The translations under genes and the position numbers were made by a program. From Cloacibacterium normanense (lineage in GTDB: Bacteria > Bacteroidota > Bacteroidia > Flavobacteriales > Weeksellaceae), in NCBI RefSeq assembly GCF_003860565.1, contig NZ_CP034157.1, positions 1,364,001-1,428,000 on the forward strand: a stretch of DNA of 64,000 nucleotides. Direction: 5' to 3'. Shown here piece by piece: positions 1 to 7,793 of the stretch (positions are counted from its first letter, which is position 1; every line of letters begins with the position of its first letter). Under the pieces are notes generated by a model. That model was not told the origin of the DNA and did no database searches. It saw only the letters and a list, made by a program, of their open reading frames with translations.

Positions 1-446
1 TTCGTTAAAAGGTTGATTTTTTTAACGCCTAAAATATTAAGAATTTCTATTGCCACATTAAAATCTCTGTCATCTGCTGGTAAACCCAACTGAAGATTAG
101 CTTCTACCGTATCAAGACCCAATTCTTGCAACTGATAAGCCTTTATTTTATTGATAATCCCAATATTTCTACCTTCCTGACGAAGATATAAAATAATCCC
201 TCCATTTTCATCTATATATTTCATAGATGCGTCTAATTGTTGACCACACTCGCATTTTTGAGAATGAAAAATCTCTCCCGTAATACATTCTGAATGAATT
301 CTTACGTTTACCACTCCGTTAAAATCTGTATTATCAGAGATTAATGCAATGTGTGGCATCCAATCTTCTTGTGATTCTGAAAAGGCTACAATTTTGAAAT
401 TCCCAAAATCTGTAGGCAATTTTGATTCTGCTTGTATCTTGATCAT
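1..446 (-). CDS. ribA: GTP cyclohydrolase II, partial (3' end outside window)
   Basis: The frame is open at the window edge, so only the first 148 of roughly 200 expected residues are present. The protein matches GTP cyclohydrolase II, the cytosolic enzyme that opens the GTP imidazole ring in the first step of riboflavin synthesis. Visible are HSECITGE at residues 51-58, zinc cysteines C54, C65 and C67 at the same positions as in E. coli RibA, and the RQEGR loop at 89-93. No RibB (DHBP synthase) domain precedes it, so this is a stand-alone RibA. It is divergent from the tetR gene. Riboflavin gives FAD, the photolyase cofactor, but a functional link to the neighbouring cluster is only inference. 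Confidence 0.93.
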   Translation of the reverse strand, partial: MIKIQAESKLPTDFGNFKIVAFSESQEDWMPHIALISDNTDFNGVVNVRIHSECITGEIFHSQKCECGQQLDASMKYIDENGGIILYLRQEGRNIGIINKIKAYQLQELGLDTVEANLQLGLPADDRDFNVAIEILNILGVKKINLLT

Positions 447-477
447 ATTATCTATTTTTTAAATCATAATTATTGTA

Positions 478-485
478 CAAATTTA
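478..485 (-). promoter_or_regulatory. Bacteroidota -7 box for ribA
   Basis: Read on the minus strand this is TAAATTTG, a full match to the TAnnTTTG -7 element of Bacteroidota promoters, lying 32 bases before the ribA ATG. Assignment rests on motif and distance only. Confidence 0.5.
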
Positions 486-622
486 TACTTTATTTTATTA
501 AGTAGTAAAATATTTTACTATTTTTGTCATTAATAAATTCTATTGAATTAAATAAACTCTTGAAATTAAGCACAAAAGCTTGTTAATAAAGGAATACAAA
601 CCGATTTAAAAAAAATTGAAAT

Positions 623-1279
623 ATGAAAAATAAACCAATCAACTCAGAAAAAATTTTATCCGACTACGGAAATTATCTACTTACCCAAGGAGAAAGACCC
701 AAAAACATCTACGTTTTTGCACAAGAAAATCACTTTGATGAAAAAGAATTTTATCAATTCTTTTCAAGCTTCGAACATCTGGAGAAAGAAATTTTAAAGC
801 ATTTTTTTCAAAAATCTTTAGAACTTTCTCTAGAAATCGAAGGTTATGAAGACATGAGTGCTAAAGAAAGATTACTGAATCTTTATTTCATCTTTTTTGA
901 AAACCTTACCATGAATAGATCTTTAGTTCTTATGATTTTAGGAAAAAAGAATCTTTCTACACTACAAAAACTCCATGAACTAAAATCTGAACATCAAAAA
1001 TTTATTAAAACATTAGACTTTAATGACTTAGAAATTTTAGAAAAAGCTAAAGATTCTATTAAAAATTTCAATGAAAAATCTAGAGAAGAAGCGCTTTGGT
1101 TACATTTTCTCTCTATCATTGAATTTTGGCAAAAAGACGAATCTCCAAGTTTTGAAAAAACAGATTTATTCATCGAAAAAACCATTGACACAGGCTTTGA
1201 ATTCTTAAACAATGAACCTTTGAAAAAAATCATTGACTTAGGCAAATTCTTGTGGAAAGAAAAATTTCAAAAATCGTAA
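623..1279 (+). CDS. TetR family transcriptional regulator
   Basis: 218 residues. The first ~55 residues look like the TetR helix-turn-helix of the Bacteroidota type in which a serine/phenylalanine-rich turn (FYQFFSSF at about 44-51) leads into LEKEIL; the rest is an all-helical ligand/dimer domain. It is the first gene of a tight plus-strand run: the AarF-type kinase gene starts 3 bases after its stop, so it probably autoregulates and controls that run. The 176-base gap to ribA holds no second gene. The ligand is unknown. Family assignment is fairly sure; regulatory targets are inferred from position. Confidence 0.75.
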   Translation: MKNKPINSEKILSDYGNYLLTQGERPKNIYVFAQENHFDEKEFYQFFSSFEHLEKEILKHFFQKSLELSLEIEGYEDMSAKERLLNLYFIFFENLTMNRSLVLMILGKKNLSTLQKLHELKSEHQKFIKTLDFNDLEILEKAKDSIKNFNEKSREEALWLHFLSIIEFWQKDESPSFEKTDLFIEKTIDTGFEFLNNEPLKKIIDLGKFLWKEKFQKS

Positions 1280-1282
1280 AAA

Positions 1283-2608
1283 ATGAAAACCCTCAATAAA
1301 ATTCCCACGGGAAAAATAGAACGCGCCAGCAATTTACTGAAAGCCGGCGCAAAAGTTGGCGTAAATTACATTAAATATTACGGCAACAAAATCACCAAAG
1401 ACGAAGAAGAAGCCAAAAAAATTCTAAACGAAGACAATGCTGCAGACATCTATGACAGTTTAAAGGAATTGAAAGGTTCTGCGCTGAAAGTAGCACAAAT
1501 GCTGAGCATGGAAAAAAACATCATGCCACAAGCTTATGTAGAAAAATTTTCGCTTTCGCAGTTTTCGGTTCCGCCACTTTCTGGAGCTTTGGTTAAAAAG
1601 ACTTTTAGAAAATATTTTGGTAAAAATCCTGAAGATATTTTTGATGAATTTTCGCCAGAATCAGTCAATGCAGCGAGTATTGGTCAGGTTCATAAAGCCA
1701 AGAAAAACGGTCAAGAATTGGCCGTAAAAATTCAATATCCTGGAGTTCAAGAAAGCATTTCCAGCGATTTGAAATTGGTAAAACCTATCGCAATGAAGAT
1801 GTTCAACATCAGAAAAGAAGGTTCTGAATCCTATTTTAAAGAAGTAGAAGATAAATTGTATGAAGAAACCAATTATGATTTAGAACTCTCTAGAAGTGAG
1901 CAAATTGCGCAAGAATGCGCTCATTTAGAAAATATAAAATTCCCGAAATATTATCCAGAATTTTCATGTGAAAAAATCATTACGATGGACTGGTTGCACG
2001 GAAAACATTTCTCTGAATTTATCAAAACCAAGCATCCACAGAAAACGCTGAATAAAATCGGACAAACACTTTGGGATTTTTACATGTATCAAATGCACGT
2101 ACTTAAGCAAGTTCACGCAGATCCACATCCTGGAAATTTTTTGATTTCGGAAAAAGGCGAATTAATGGTGATCGATTTCGGTTGTGTGAAGGAAATTCCA
2201 AGTGATTTTTATGAGCCTTACTTTGAATTGGCAAAAGTGGAAAACTTATTGAATCAAGCGTTTTTTGAACAAAAATTATATGAATTAGAAATTCTAAAAG
2301 CAGAAGATTCATCTGAAGAAAAAGTGTTTTTCAGTAAACTTTTCCATGAAATGTTAGAATTATTTACCAGACCTTTTAATCAAGAGTTTTTTGATTTTTC
2401 AGATGAGAGTTTCTTCCAAGAAATTGCAGATTTAGGTCAGCGTTATGCTAAACTCAGCGATTTAAAAAACATGAATACCAATCGTGGTTCTAGACATTTT
2501 ATTTATCTGAACCGAACGTTTTTTGGCTTATATAATATGATGCACGATTTAAGAGCTGAAGGAATAGAAATTAATCATTTTAAAAAATTTATGGTAGAAA
2601 ATGCCTAA
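1283..2608 (+). CDS. AarF/ABC1/UbiB-family atypical kinase
   Basis: 441 residues. Members of this family are atypical protein kinase-like ATPases, known for roles in ubiquinone synthesis (UbiB) and plastid or mitochondrial lipid metabolism (ABC1K, ADCK). Visible are the alanine-rich ATP loop [11 protein letters not shown] (129-139), the VK lysine at 149 followed by IQYPGV, the catalytic loop HADPHPGNF (278-286) and DFG at 298-300. The family's N-terminal KxGQ motif appears here as KVAQ (69-72), a Gly-to-Ala change. The organism group makes menaquinone rather than ubiquinone, so a UbiB role in the strict sense is unlikely. The stop overlaps the DUF2256 gene by 8 bases, implying translational coupling. 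Confidence 0.85.
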   Translation: MKTLNKIPTGKIERASNLLKAGAKVGVNYIKYYGNKITKDEEEAKKILNEDNAADIYDSLKELKGSALKVAQMLSMEKNIMPQAYVEKFSLSQFSVPPLSGALVKKTFRKYFGKNPEDIFDEFSPESVNAASIGQVHKAKKNGQELAVKIQYPGVQESISSDLKLVKPIAMKMFNIRKEGSESYFKEVEDKLYEETNYDLELSRSEQIAQECAHLENIKFPKYYPEFSCEKIITMDWLHGKHFSEFIKTKHPQKTLNKIGQTLWDFYMYQMHVLKQVHADPHPGNFLISEKGELMVIDFGCVKEIPSDFYEPYFELAKVENLLNQAFFEQKLYELEILKAEDSSEEKVFFSKLFHEMLELFTRPFNQEFFDFSDESFFQEIADLGQRYAKLSDLKNMNTNRGSRHFIYLNRTFFGLYNMMHDLRAEGIEINHFKKFMVENA

Positions 2609-2741
2609 AAATTTGCCCTCAAAAATCTGTGAAGTTTGCGGTTTACCTTTTAACTGGCGCAAAAAATGGAAAAAAGACTGGGAAGAAGTGAAATATTGTA
2701 GCGAGAAATGCAGGAAAAACAAATCTAAAATTTTCAAATGA
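2601..2741 (+). CDS. DUF2256 small zinc-ribbon-like protein
   Basis: A 46-residue protein, too short for most ORF cut-offs. It has two cysteine pairs, CEVC at 10-13 and CSEKC at 33-37, flanking a Trp-rich middle (WRKKWKKDW), which is the DUF2256 signature and suggests a single metal-binding site. Its start lies inside the end of the kinase gene (8-base overlap) and its stop overlaps the next start as ATGA, so the three genes are almost certainly co-translated. DUF2256 genes often sit beside photolyase/cryptochrome-type genes; that is recalled family knowledge, and a photolyase gene does lie 1.7 kb downstream. Function unknown. Confidence 0.85.
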   Translation: MPKNLPSKICEVCGLPFNWRKKWKKDWEEVKYCSEKCRKNKSKIFK

Positions 2742-3019
2742 AAGAAAATCTAACCATTAAAGATATTGATAGAATTATAGAAATGGCATGGGAAGACAGA
2801 ACGCCATTTGAAGCCATCACTTTTCAGTTTGGGATTTCTGAAGCTGAAACCATCGCTATTATGAGAACTGAACTGAAAAGAAGTTCCTTCAATCTTTGGA
2901 GAAAAAGAGTGAATTCTGGCATTAGTCAAAAACATCTCAAGAAGAGAAATCCAGAAATTGAAAGATTTAAATGTACCAGACAGAGAAGCATTAGTTTAAA
3001 TAAAATATCAAAGAGATAA
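2738..3019 (+). CDS. DUF2805 / TIGR03643 family protein
   Basis: 93 residues, rich in basic amino acids. The motif [12 protein letters not shown] (16-27) and the later [10 protein letters not shown] block are the hallmarks of the TIGR03643/DUF2805 family, whose function is not known. The charged, helix-turn-helix-like pattern ([11 protein letters not shown]) would allow nucleic-acid binding, but this is inference. It overlaps the DUF2256 gene by ATGA and ends about 80 bases before the SDR gene, with a heptamer repeat in the gap. In my recollection this family co-occurs with DUF2256 and photolyase genes, which fits here. Confidence 0.85.
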   Translation: MKENLTIKDIDRIIEMAWEDRTPFEAITFQFGISEAETIAIMRTELKRSSFNLWRKRVNSGISQKHLKKRNPEIERFKCTRQRSISLNKISKR

Positions 3020-3023
3020 ATGA

Positions 3024-3058
3024 GATTTTAGATGTAAGATTTTAGATTTTAGATTTAA
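3024..3058. repeat. Heptamer repeat, 5 units of GATnnnn
   Basis: Five consecutive 7-base units each beginning GAT (GATTTTA, GATGTAA, GATTTTA, GATTTTA, GATTTAA) directly after the DUF2805 stop. The same phase and leading trinucleotide recur in the longer array at 28748-28859 and in shorter runs at 34488-34508 and 35832-35845. Confidence 0.8.
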
Positions 3059-3096
3059 AACCTGTGAAAAAAAATAAAACAAAAAATTAAAATAAT

Positions 3097-3795
3097 ATGA
3101 AAAATATAGTCATTATCGGTTGTGGAAGCGGAATAGGTTTAGCTACCGCAAAACAATTACAAAACGAAGCTCAGGTCATTGGAATTTCTAGAACAGAAAC
3201 TCCAGAATTGAATAATGTAAAACTTCATTTTTATCAAAAAGACATTCTAACAGACAGTTTAGATGATGTTTCTTTTCCTGAAAAAATTGATGGATTGGTT
3301 TATGCACCTGGAAGCATTAATCTGAAACCTTTCGGTAGATTATCTGATGAAGATTTCAAAAAAGACTTTGAAATTAATGTTTTGGGAGCTATTAAAATCA
3401 TTCAGAAATTATTGCCAAATCTTAAAAAGTCTGAAAGTGCAAGTGTGGTTTTATTCAGCACCGTTGCAGCAAAATTAGGGATGCCTTTTCATTCTTCTAT
3501 CGCCGCAAGTAAAAGTGCTGTAGAAGGTTTGGTAAAAAGTTTAGCTGCAGAATTTTCGCTTCAAAAAATAAGATTTAACGCAATTGCTCCGTCACTTTCA
3601 GACACCAATTTAGCCACTGCTTTATTGGCATCACCAGAGAAAAGAGAAGCCGCTGCAAAAAGACATCCCCTACAGAAAATAGGAAATCCTGAAGAAATTG
3701 CAAAAATGGTTGTATTTTTACTTTCTGATTCTTCTTCTTGGGTTACCGGACAAATTTTTGGCATTGACGGAGGAATGAGCACTATTAAATTATAA
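3097..3795 (+). CDS. Short-chain dehydrogenase/reductase-like protein lacking the catalytic Tyr
   Basis: 232 residues with a Rossmann fold: glycine-rich nucleotide loop GCGSGIG at 8-14, and the C-terminal SDR ending GQIFGIDGGMS. In classical SDRs the active site is Ser, then YxxxK. Here S121 is present in LFST and K139 is present, but the tyrosine position (135) is isoleucine (HSSIAASK). The NAG structural motif is also altered (APG at 70-72). The protein may therefore bind NAD(P) without normal oxidoreductase chemistry, or use another residue. It sits between the DUF2805 gene and a MarR gene 5 bases downstream, in the photolyase cluster. The substrate is unknown. Confidence 0.8.
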   Translation: MKNIVIIGCGSGIGLATAKQLQNEAQVIGISRTETPELNNVKLHFYQKDILTDSLDDVSFPEKIDGLVYAPGSINLKPFGRLSDEDFKKDFEINVLGAIKIIQKLLPNLKKSESASVVLFSTVAAKLGMPFHSSIAASKSAVEGLVKSLAAEFSLQKIRFNAIAPSLSDTNLATALLASPEKREAAAKRHPLQKIGNPEEIAKMVVFLLSDSSSWVTGQIFGIDGGMSTIKL

Positions 3796-3800
3796 GCAAT

Positions 3801-4448
3801 ATGGAAACCAGTTTTTTAATTAATCTCCTTTTAGAAGTTCAGGAATACGAACATTCTAAGTCGTTTAAAAATCATGCTACGATAGAAGATTTCAGAATTT
3901 GGCTCAACGAAAAAAAATATACAACAGAAAGTCCGACCAAACTTTTTAAAAATGAAAACCACGAAGTAAGTTTCACCGAAAATGAAATTTGCAAACAGGT
4001 TTTGCTTTTGGGCAGATTTTCTAAACAAATGATTCGCAAAGGTTTAAGCGATTTTCCGACTTTAGCGAATGAAGAATTTACTTACCTCTACAGACTCAAA
4101 GACGAGCCTTCTTTGACCAAAATGCAACTCATCGAAAGAAACGGTCACGAAAAACAAACGGGAATTCAAATCATCAAAAGACTTTTAGACGATGGTTTGA
4201 TTCAAGAAACCGTGGATGAAAATGACAAACGTGCCAAAAGATTGACTTTGACCAAAAAAGGAGAAGAAGCCTTTCATCAATCGGTAGAAAAAGTCAATAC
4301 CACTTCTAGAATTCTTTCGGCTAATCTTAAAAATGATGAAAAAACAAAATTGCTAGAATTACTGAAAAAAGTAAACGATTTTCATTACACTTTGTACACA
4401 GAATACAAAAACTCTGAGATTAAAGAACTCCTTCATTTGATAGAATAA
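3801..4448 (+). CDS. MarR family winged-helix regulator
   Basis: 215 residues. A winged helix is seen at about 95-165: a recognition-helix region (TKMQLIERNGHEKQTGIQII, then RLLDDGLI) followed by the wing, with conserved DKRAKRLTLTKKG, typical of MarR proteins. An N-terminal extension of ~70 residues is longer than in the smallest MarR members. The gene starts 5 bases after the SDR stop and ends 2 bases before the photolyase start, so it is embedded in the transcript and is a good candidate for a local regulator. The inducing signal is not visible. Confidence 0.82.
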   Translation: METSFLINLLLEVQEYEHSKSFKNHATIEDFRIWLNEKKYTTESPTKLFKNENHEVSFTENEICKQVLLLGRFSKQMIRKGLSDFPTLANEEFTYLYRLKDEPSLTKMQLIERNGHEKQTGIQIIKRLLDDGLIQETVDENDKRAKRLTLTKKGEEAFHQSVEKVNTTSRILSANLKNDEKTKLLELLKKVNDFHYTLYTEYKNSEIKELLHLIE

Positions 4449-4450
4449 GC

Positions 4451-5755
4451 ATGGATAAAATTTCTATTTTTTGGTTCAGAAGAGACCTTCGTTTAAAAGA
4501 CAATCACGGACTATTTCAAGCATTAGAATCGGGAAAAAAGGTGCTACCGATTTTTATTTTTGACGAAGATATTTTAGATTTATTAGAAAATAAGTCAGAC
4601 AAGAGAGTTGATTTCATTGTACAAGCTTTACAAACCCTGAATTCTTTTTTAAAATTAAAGAATAAAGGCATCAAAATCTTCAAAGGAAAACCTCTTGAAA
4701 TCTATAAAAACCTCTCACAGAACTACGAAATAAAAGCAGTTTACTGTAATGAAGATTATGAACCTTACGCGATAAAAAGAGACCAAGAAATTGCCGATTT
4801 TTTGAATTCAAAAAACATTGCTTTTCATCAGTTTAAAGACCAAGTTATTTTTCACAAAGACGAAATAGTAAAAGCCGATAAAAAACCTTACACGGTTTAT
4901 ACTCCGTATTCAAAACTTTGGCTCAATGAAATTCAAAAAGTTGATTTACAAGGATTTCCATCAGAAAAAAAACTAGACAATTTACTAGATATTCCATTTG
5001 AAGAACTTAAAATTGAAGACATTGGTTTTCAAAAAACAAATTTAGCATTTGAAATTCCAGAAGCAGATCTTCACATCATCAAAACTTATGAAGAAACTCG
5101 AAATTTCCCTGCAGTAAAAGGAACTACACAATTAGGTGTTCATCTGAGATTTGGAACCATCAGCGTAAGAAAATTAGCCAAAATTGCCAAAGAAAATAAC
5201 CTTACCTTCCTGAAAGAATTGATTTGGAGAGAATTTTTCATGCAGATTTTGTATCATTTTCCGAAAGTGGTCAATCATTCTTTCAAGGCAAAATATGATG
5301 CGATTCCTTGGGAAAATAATCCTGAATTTCTGGAAAAATGGAAAGCTGGAAAAACAGGATTTCCTATTGTTGATGCAGGAATGCGAGAACTGAACGCTAC
5401 TGGTTTTATGCACAACAGAGTTAGAATGATTACCGCGAGTTTCCTCATCAAACATTTGCTTACCGACTGGCGAATTGGCGAAGCCTATTTTGCAGAAAAA
5501 TTAATGGATTACGATTTAAGTGCGAATAATGGAAACTGGCAATGGTGCGCAAGTTCTGGCTGTGATGCCGCTCCTTATTTTAGAATTTTCAATCCAGATG
5601 AACAACAGAAAAAATTCGATCCAGATTTTAAATATATTAAAAAATGGATTCCTGAATTTGGAACAAAATACTATCCAAAACCTATCGTAGAGCATAAAAA
5701 AGCCAGAGAAAAAGTACTGAAAGTATACAAAGAAGCTTTAAATAATTTAGACTAA
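4451..5755 (+). CDS. phr: Deoxyribodipyrimidine photolyase (cryptochrome/photolyase class I)
   Basis: 434 residues. Blue-light repair enzyme that splits cyclobutane pyrimidine dimers using FADH-. The N-terminal antenna domain opens with WFRRDLRL (8-15); the C-terminal FAD domain shows FLKELIWREFF, the MHNRVRM block, TDWRIGEAYFAEKLMDYD and the NNGNWQWCASSGCDA region that binds FAD and substrate. Length is near the 440-480 residues usual for class I enzymes. The Trp residues of the electron-transfer region (WQW) are present. It is the last gene of the plus-strand run and is followed by a large inverted repeat at 5782-5912. A CPD photolyase is most likely; (6-4) or cryptochrome function cannot be fully excluded. 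Confidence 0.93.
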   Translation: MDKISIFWFRRDLRLKDNHGLFQALESGKKVLPIFIFDEDILDLLENKSDKRVDFIVQALQTLNSFLKLKNKGIKIFKGKPLEIYKNLSQNYEIKAVYCNEDYEPYAIKRDQEIADFLNSKNIAFHQFKDQVIFHKDEIVKADKKPYTVYTPYSKLWLNEIQKVDLQGFPSEKKLDNLLDIPFEELKIEDIGFQKTNLAFEIPEADLHIIKTYEETRNFPAVKGTTQLGVHLRFGTISVRKLAKIAKENNLTFLKELIWREFFMQILYHFPKVVNHSFKAKYDAIPWENNPEFLEKWKAGKTGFPIVDAGMRELNATGFMHNRVRMITASFLIKHLLTDWRIGEAYFAEKLMDYDLSANNGNWQWCASSGCDAAPYFRIFNPDEQQKKFDPDFKYIKKWIPEFGTKYYPKPIVEHKKAREKVLKVYKEALNNLD

Positions 5756-5781
5756 AATTCTTTGTAAAAGACAAAAATTAA

Positions 5782-5912
5782 TAAACCACAAAAGAGACAA
5801 AAGATTTCTTTTATTTATAAGCTCTTCAAAAGTAAAAAAAACGAAATGTTTAACTTTTTTTACTTTTGAAATACTTGTTTTCAATCATTTCTTTTGTCTC
5901 TTTTGTGGTTTA
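5782..5912. repeat. Interspersed inverted-repeat element, copy 1
   Basis: A 131-base element between the convergent photolyase and lipid-kinase genes. Outer arms of 22 bases (5782-5803 and 5891-5912) are perfect inverted copies; an inner pair of 16 bases (5825-5840 and 5855-5870, TTCAAAAGT plus an A-run) is also perfect, so the transcript can fold into a long nested hairpin in both directions. It may end transcription of both genes. A second, diverged copy in the same orientation lies at 42313-42428. No transposase or coding frame is inside; it resembles a MITE or REP-type element. Confidence 0.85.
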
Positions 5913-5940
5913 AAATATAATTTTAAAAAATTGTCATTTA

Positions 5941-6789
5941 TTAAACTAAAATTCTTAAACTTTTTGGGAGCACTTTTACTTTAACAGGAGATGAAATTTG
6001 GTTAAATTCTCCGTCGAGATGCCACAAATCTGAATCTACAGAAAATTCAATTTCTGGAACTGACAAATAATGAATGTACTGATTGTGAACCAATTTTTTG
6101 GTAAACATTCTGTAGGCAAAAACGCCAGAATGCGAGAAAGGAAACTTCTTTACCAAAGCAATTTCTAACAAGCCATCACTTTTACTTGCATGAGGAGCAA
6201 TGTAGGCGTTATTCCCGAATTGACGGGTGTTTGCAACGTTGAGCATCAAATATTTTCCGTCAAATTTTTTATATTTTTCTTCGAATTTGATGGAAATTGG
6301 TTGGTATTTAAAAAAAGTCTGGATAGAAGTTTTGATATAATTTTTGAAACCTCTGGAAGTCTTTTCAAAAGCTTCAATAACTGCTCCATCAAATCCTACT
6401 CCAGCTACATTAATCGAAAATCTTTCGTTTACCGTAAACGTATCTATTTCTTTGAAATTCTTTCTCTGGATTTTCGCTAAAAGTTCGTCTAAATTTTTAG
6501 AAAACTTGGTTTCATTAGAAAAACCGTTTCCACTTCCTGCTGGGAAAATCCCGAGAATTTTATCCGTGTGAATTAAATTTTTCGCTACCGTAGAAATGGT
6601 TCCGTCACCTCCAATAGCAACGAAAACATCTACTATTTCAAAATTTTCCTTGATGAAATCTTCAGTATCTTGAATGGATTTAGAAATTAAATACAACGGA
6701 TTTTCAACCTTTGCTTGTAAAGAATTAAGAAAAGGCTGATAATTTTTCTTTGCAGAAAAAGGATTGATGATAAATGCTACGTTTTGCAT
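5941..6789 (-). CDS. Diacylglycerol/lipid kinase family protein (YegS/DagK-like)
   Basis: 282 residues. The DAGK catalytic signature GGDGT is at 60-64 and the second glycine loop PAGSGNGF at about 83-90; the N-terminus IINPFSAKKN is typical of the family. The rest is the beta-rich domain of YegS-like cytosolic lipid kinases, which phosphorylate diacylglycerol, phosphatidylglycerol or sphingoid lipids with ATP. The true substrate cannot be read from sequence; Bacteroidota make sphingolipids, so a sphingoid base is one option. A TACTTTTG box lies only 6 bases upstream of the ATG, so the mRNA may have almost no leader. Confidence 0.85.
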   Translation of the reverse strand: MQNVAFIINPFSAKKNYQPFLNSLQAKVENPLYLISKSIQDTEDFIKENFEIVDVFVAIGGDGTISTVAKNLIHTDKILGIFPAGSGNGFSNETKFSKNLDELLAKIQRKNFKEIDTFTVNERFSINVAGVGFDGAVIEAFEKTSRGFKNYIKTSIQTFFKYQPISIKFEEKYKKFDGKYLMLNVANTRQFGNNAYIAPHASKSDGLLEIALVKKFPFSHSGVFAYRMFTKKLVHNQYIHYLSVPEIEFSVDSDLWHLDGEFNQISSPVKVKVLPKSLRILV

Positions 6790-6794
6790 GGGTG

Positions 6795-6802
6795 CAAAAG
6801 TA
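6795..6802 (-). promoter_or_regulatory. -7 box for the lipid kinase gene
   Basis: Minus-strand TACTTTTG, a full TAnnTTTG match. Transcription from it would begin within a few bases of the ATG at 6789, giving a leaderless or nearly leaderless mRNA. Confidence 0.5.
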
Positions 6803-6909
6803 CGGAATTATACCGATTAGTAATTTATAATTATTTAATTAAAATTAAATCAATAAATTATCTATCGGCATAAAACCAAGTTAAATCTCATTGTATAATT
6901 GATTTGGAT

Positions 6910-7710
6910 TTATTTAATGTTATTCCTCGAAATAAATTCTGGTTTTAAATAAGGTTTCAACTCAGAAAACGGAATAGAAATTTCTACTACTCCAGCAGCA
7001 TAAGCTGTAATTTCGTATTGATTGTACACAAAAGTGATGTTTTGGGAATCAAAATAGAAATTGTTATTTACAGGAATTTTATCGACTAAAAGCATTTCTT
7101 TTTGGTCTTGATTTTTAAAATTTTTCATTAAAATTTTATTCCAATCTACTTTATTGATATCCTTAAAAACATCAGAAAGTTGAATTACTGTATTAGTTTT
7201 TAAGTCAAAATTTTTGAACAATATATTATAGTAACCATGCGCTCCACCAGAAAAGCCATCATTTTCATAGGAAATAGTAAGAACATCATTTTGATTAGAG
7301 AAGACCTTCATATAAGAATTTTCATCCCAAATTTGCTCAAAATCTGGAGTATATTCTTTAGCATCTTCTTGACCTTGAGAAAAATAAGCTTCTTTTTGAT
7401 TTACCAATTCTTTCTGCAATTTTTCTTTAGAATAAGTCTCTAATCTGATTCCAGATGGACTATAAATACTGTCTAATAAAGTTTTATTATGAAGTGTAGG
7501 AAATAACAGAATGGTAGAAGAAGTTCGTAATTTCAAAGTTTTTGCTACAGCAATAGAATCTTGCAATTGAAGAGAATCTACTGCAAAAGGTAAATTTTCA
7601 GAAGCCAATTCATTGGCATTTTCTGGAATAATTCCTTTATTTCCTGTAGTTTTTGGGCTGCAAGAAAAGAGTACGAAAGCAGTAGCTAAAGCTAGAAAAA
7701 TGGTTTTCAT
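6910..7710 (-). CDS. DUF3298 (RsiV-like) lipoprotein
   Basis: 266 residues from the chosen start. The N-terminus is a lipoprotein signal with FVLFSC as lipobox, so the mature protein is probably anchored in a membrane and faces the periplasm. The C-terminal half carries the DUF3298 pattern (SGGAHGYY, then FDLKTNTVIQLSDVF), shared with the extracytoplasmic part of anti-sigma factor RsiV and with proteins that sense lysozyme; no anti-sigma domain or lysozyme-binding evidence is seen here. An in-frame ATG at 7719 exists but lies too close to a TATATTTA box (7731-7738), so the ATG at 7710 was preferred. It follows gyrB, separated by a terminator. Confidence 0.7.
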   Translation of the reverse strand: MKTIFLALATAFVLFSCSPKTTGNKGIIPENANELASENLPFAVDSLQLQDSIAVAKTLKLRTSSTILLFPTLHNKTLLDSIYSPSGIRLETYSKEKLQKELVNQKEAYFSQGQEDAKEYTPDFEQIWDENSYMKVFSNQNDVLTISYENDGFSGGAHGYYNILFKNFDLKTNTVIQLSDVFKDINKVDWNKILMKNFKNQDQKEMLLVDKIPVNNNFYFDSQNITFVYNQYEITAYAAGVVEISIPFSELKPYLKPEFISRNNIK

Positions 7711-7746
7711 GGAATTCATATTTGTGAACTTAAATATAGCAAAAAA

Positions 7747-7765
7747 CCGTCCAAAGATTGAACGG
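7747..7765 (-). terminator. Terminator of gyrB
   Basis: Hairpin CCGTTCAA/TTGGACGG (one C/A mismatch, 3-base loop) read on the minus strand, followed by a T-run, 29 bases past the gyrB stop. Confidence 0.65.
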
Positions 7766-7793
7766 ATTTGAAATTATTGATAAAATATTGATT

